From: CAZQDP01 sp964592375
GTDB lineage: Bacteria > Bacillota > Clostridia > RUG12999
DNA length: 33,479 nt
NCBI GenBank assembly: GCA_964592375.1
Contig: CAZQDP010000016.1
Coordinates: 1 to 33,479, forward strand
Direction of reading: 5' to 3'
The position numbers and the translations under genes were made by a program. Positions 32,475 to 33,479 of this stretch are shown here, piece by piece. The number at the start of each line of letters is the position of its first letter. Within the stretch, counting starts at the first letter, position 1. The notes below the pieces were generated by a model. That model saw only the letters and a program-made list of their open reading frames with translations, had not been told where the DNA came from and did no database searches.

Positions 32475-33479
32475 TCATTGTTCGTACTTAACCAAATCGT
32501 ACAATCTTTTATTTTGAAAGATCCGCTCTTTACCTATTTTCTCGGAAGTGAGAAACCCCTCTTTTTCAAGAGAAGATAGATAATACGCCGCAGTCTTTCT
32601 TGTTATTGATAAGCCATTTTGAATATAAATGGTTTTTGTATAAAATTCATAAAAAAGCAAGTCAATTAATTCCTTTGAATATATTTTAGGAAGTTTTTCT
32701 TTAATCTGTGCACTCATGTTTTTAACTTCGGCATGAATTCTTTTTACCAACCGCAATGTCTCTTCTGCTGTTTCTTCAATGCCTATAAGAATATAGACAA
32801 TCCATTCCTCCCAGTTTTCATGTGTACGGACTTCCTGAAGAAGTCTGTAATATGCTGACTTATTCCTAATGATATAGCTACTCAAATAAAGAATTGGACT
32901 ATCGAGTAATTCCTTCAAAACTAGGTAAAGCACATTTATAATTCTGCCTGTTCTTCCATTGCCATCATAAAAGGGATGTATGCATTCGAATTGGTAGTGG
33001 ATGACTGCCAGCTTTATCAATGGGTCAACATCATTATAGTCTTCATTGATGTATTTTTCGAGATTGCTTAAAAGCTCTCTGATTTCAGCTTCACCTGCAG
33101 GTGGTGTATAAACAGTTTCACCGGTTCTTTCATTTCGGAGTACGGTACCGGGCAACTTTCTTATTCCCGCACGATTCTTTTCAATAATGCCTTGAATCTC
33201 AACAATCATATTTGTTGTGAACATTTCACGAGCCTTAACCAACTCATACCCTTGCCACAAAGCAGTCCTGTAGCTGACAACTTCCTTTGCAGCAGGACTT
33301 GCTCCGCTGGCATCACTCATCGCTTTATATAGGTCATCATGAGTTGTTATAATGTTTTCAATTGCAGAGCTATCCTTAGCTTCATTAATCATGACCGCAT
33401 TTATTAAAATATGTTTATTCGGAATTGTATCTGCATAACCTTTCAGTTCAGCCAATGCACGATTGGCTCTTGCCAGCTG
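32475..33479 (-). CDS. Fic family protein (probable AMPylase), 5' end outside window
   Basis: About 334 residues are visible. The frame stays open to the window edge (upstream residues QLARANRA), so the N-terminus is missing; the TTG at 33455 is an internal codon. The Fic active-site motif is complete, H-P-F-Y-D-G-N-G-R-T-G-R, and should transfer AMP or another nucleotide monophosphate to a target protein hydroxyl. The inhibitory helix motif S-S-A-I-E-N near the visible N-terminus fits S/T-x-x-x-E-G/N before the Fic core, as in class II Fic proteins that restrain themselves. TVYTPPAGEAEIRELLSNLE and the FECIHPF context are typical. The C-terminal 80 residues resemble a winged helix (NGLSITRKTAAYYLSSLEKEGFL), common in stand-alone Fic proteins that bind DNA. 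No antitoxin gene is adjacent within the window. Confidence 0.92.
   Translation of the reverse strand, partial: QLARANRALAELKGYADTIPNKHILINAVMINEAKDSSAIENIITTHDDLYKAMSDASGASPAAKEVVSYRTALWQGYELVKAREMFTTNMIVEIQGIIEKNRAGIRKLPGTVLRNERTGETVYTPPAGEAEIRELLSNLEKYINEDYNDVDPLIKLAVIHYQFECIHPFYDGNGRTGRIINVLYLVLKELLDSPILYLSSYIIRNKSAYYRLLQEVRTHENWEEWIVYILIGIEETAEETLRLVKRIHAEVKNMSAQIKEKLPKIYSKELIDLLFYEFYTKTIYIQNGLSITRKTAAYYLSSLEKEGFLTSEKIGKERIFQNKRLYDLVKYEQ

Overview
The window looks like a chromosomal piece of an anaerobic low-to-moderate GC Bacillota, most likely class Clostridia. The signs are strong GGAGG-type ribosome binding sites, TTGACA/TATAAT-like promoters, lipoproteins with Gram-positive lipoboxes, S-layer homology (SLH) domains, an ECF-type vitamin transporter subunit, cysteine-type (anaerobically matured) sulfatases, and a Clostridia-like DUF512-der-plsY gene order. 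One run of 100 N (11871-11970) marks a scaffold gap, so the source is probably a draft or metagenome assembly.

Layout. (1) 1-8873: a carbohydrate-degradation run on the + strand: the 3' part of a GH42-like glycosidase, two Cys-type sulfatases, and a 1447-residue secreted multidomain glycosidase. Together they suggest use of a sulfated glycan. (2) 9177-10205: a YerB-like (DUF3048) lipoprotein with its own promoter. (3) 10222-16862: a cobalamin-riboswitch-controlled unit. It has a promoter, a complete B12 aptamer with a recognisable kissing loop and terminator, and a very large surface protein. That protein carries prenyltransferase-like alpha domains, at least five DUF4430 beta domains and three SLH repeats, and is interrupted by the assembly gap. 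A DUF4430 lipoprotein and an ECF S-component follow. The unit's likely terminator lies inside the convergent ispE gene. (4) 16689-19728: ispE (-), a DUF4397 protein (+) and radA (-). (5) 20054-24689: a membrane GT2 glycosyltransferase, a DUF512 radical SAM protein, der and plsY. (6) 24836-29733: a lower-glycolysis cluster pgk-tpiA-gpmI-eno, closed by a strong terminator. (7) 29800-33479: an AT-richer accessory stretch with a tandem P-loop NTPase, a membrane protein flanked by two copies of a short palindromic repeat, and a Fic protein running off the window.

The most interesting part is region 3. Domain types, riboswitch and gene order fit a Gram-positive B12-scavenging route: surface-anchored transcobalamin/intrinsic-factor-like proteins capture the vitamin, a lipoprotein of the same fold relays it, and an ECF S-component imports it. 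Riboswitch, domains and order are visible in the sequence. The cobalamin-binding role of the proteins is inference.
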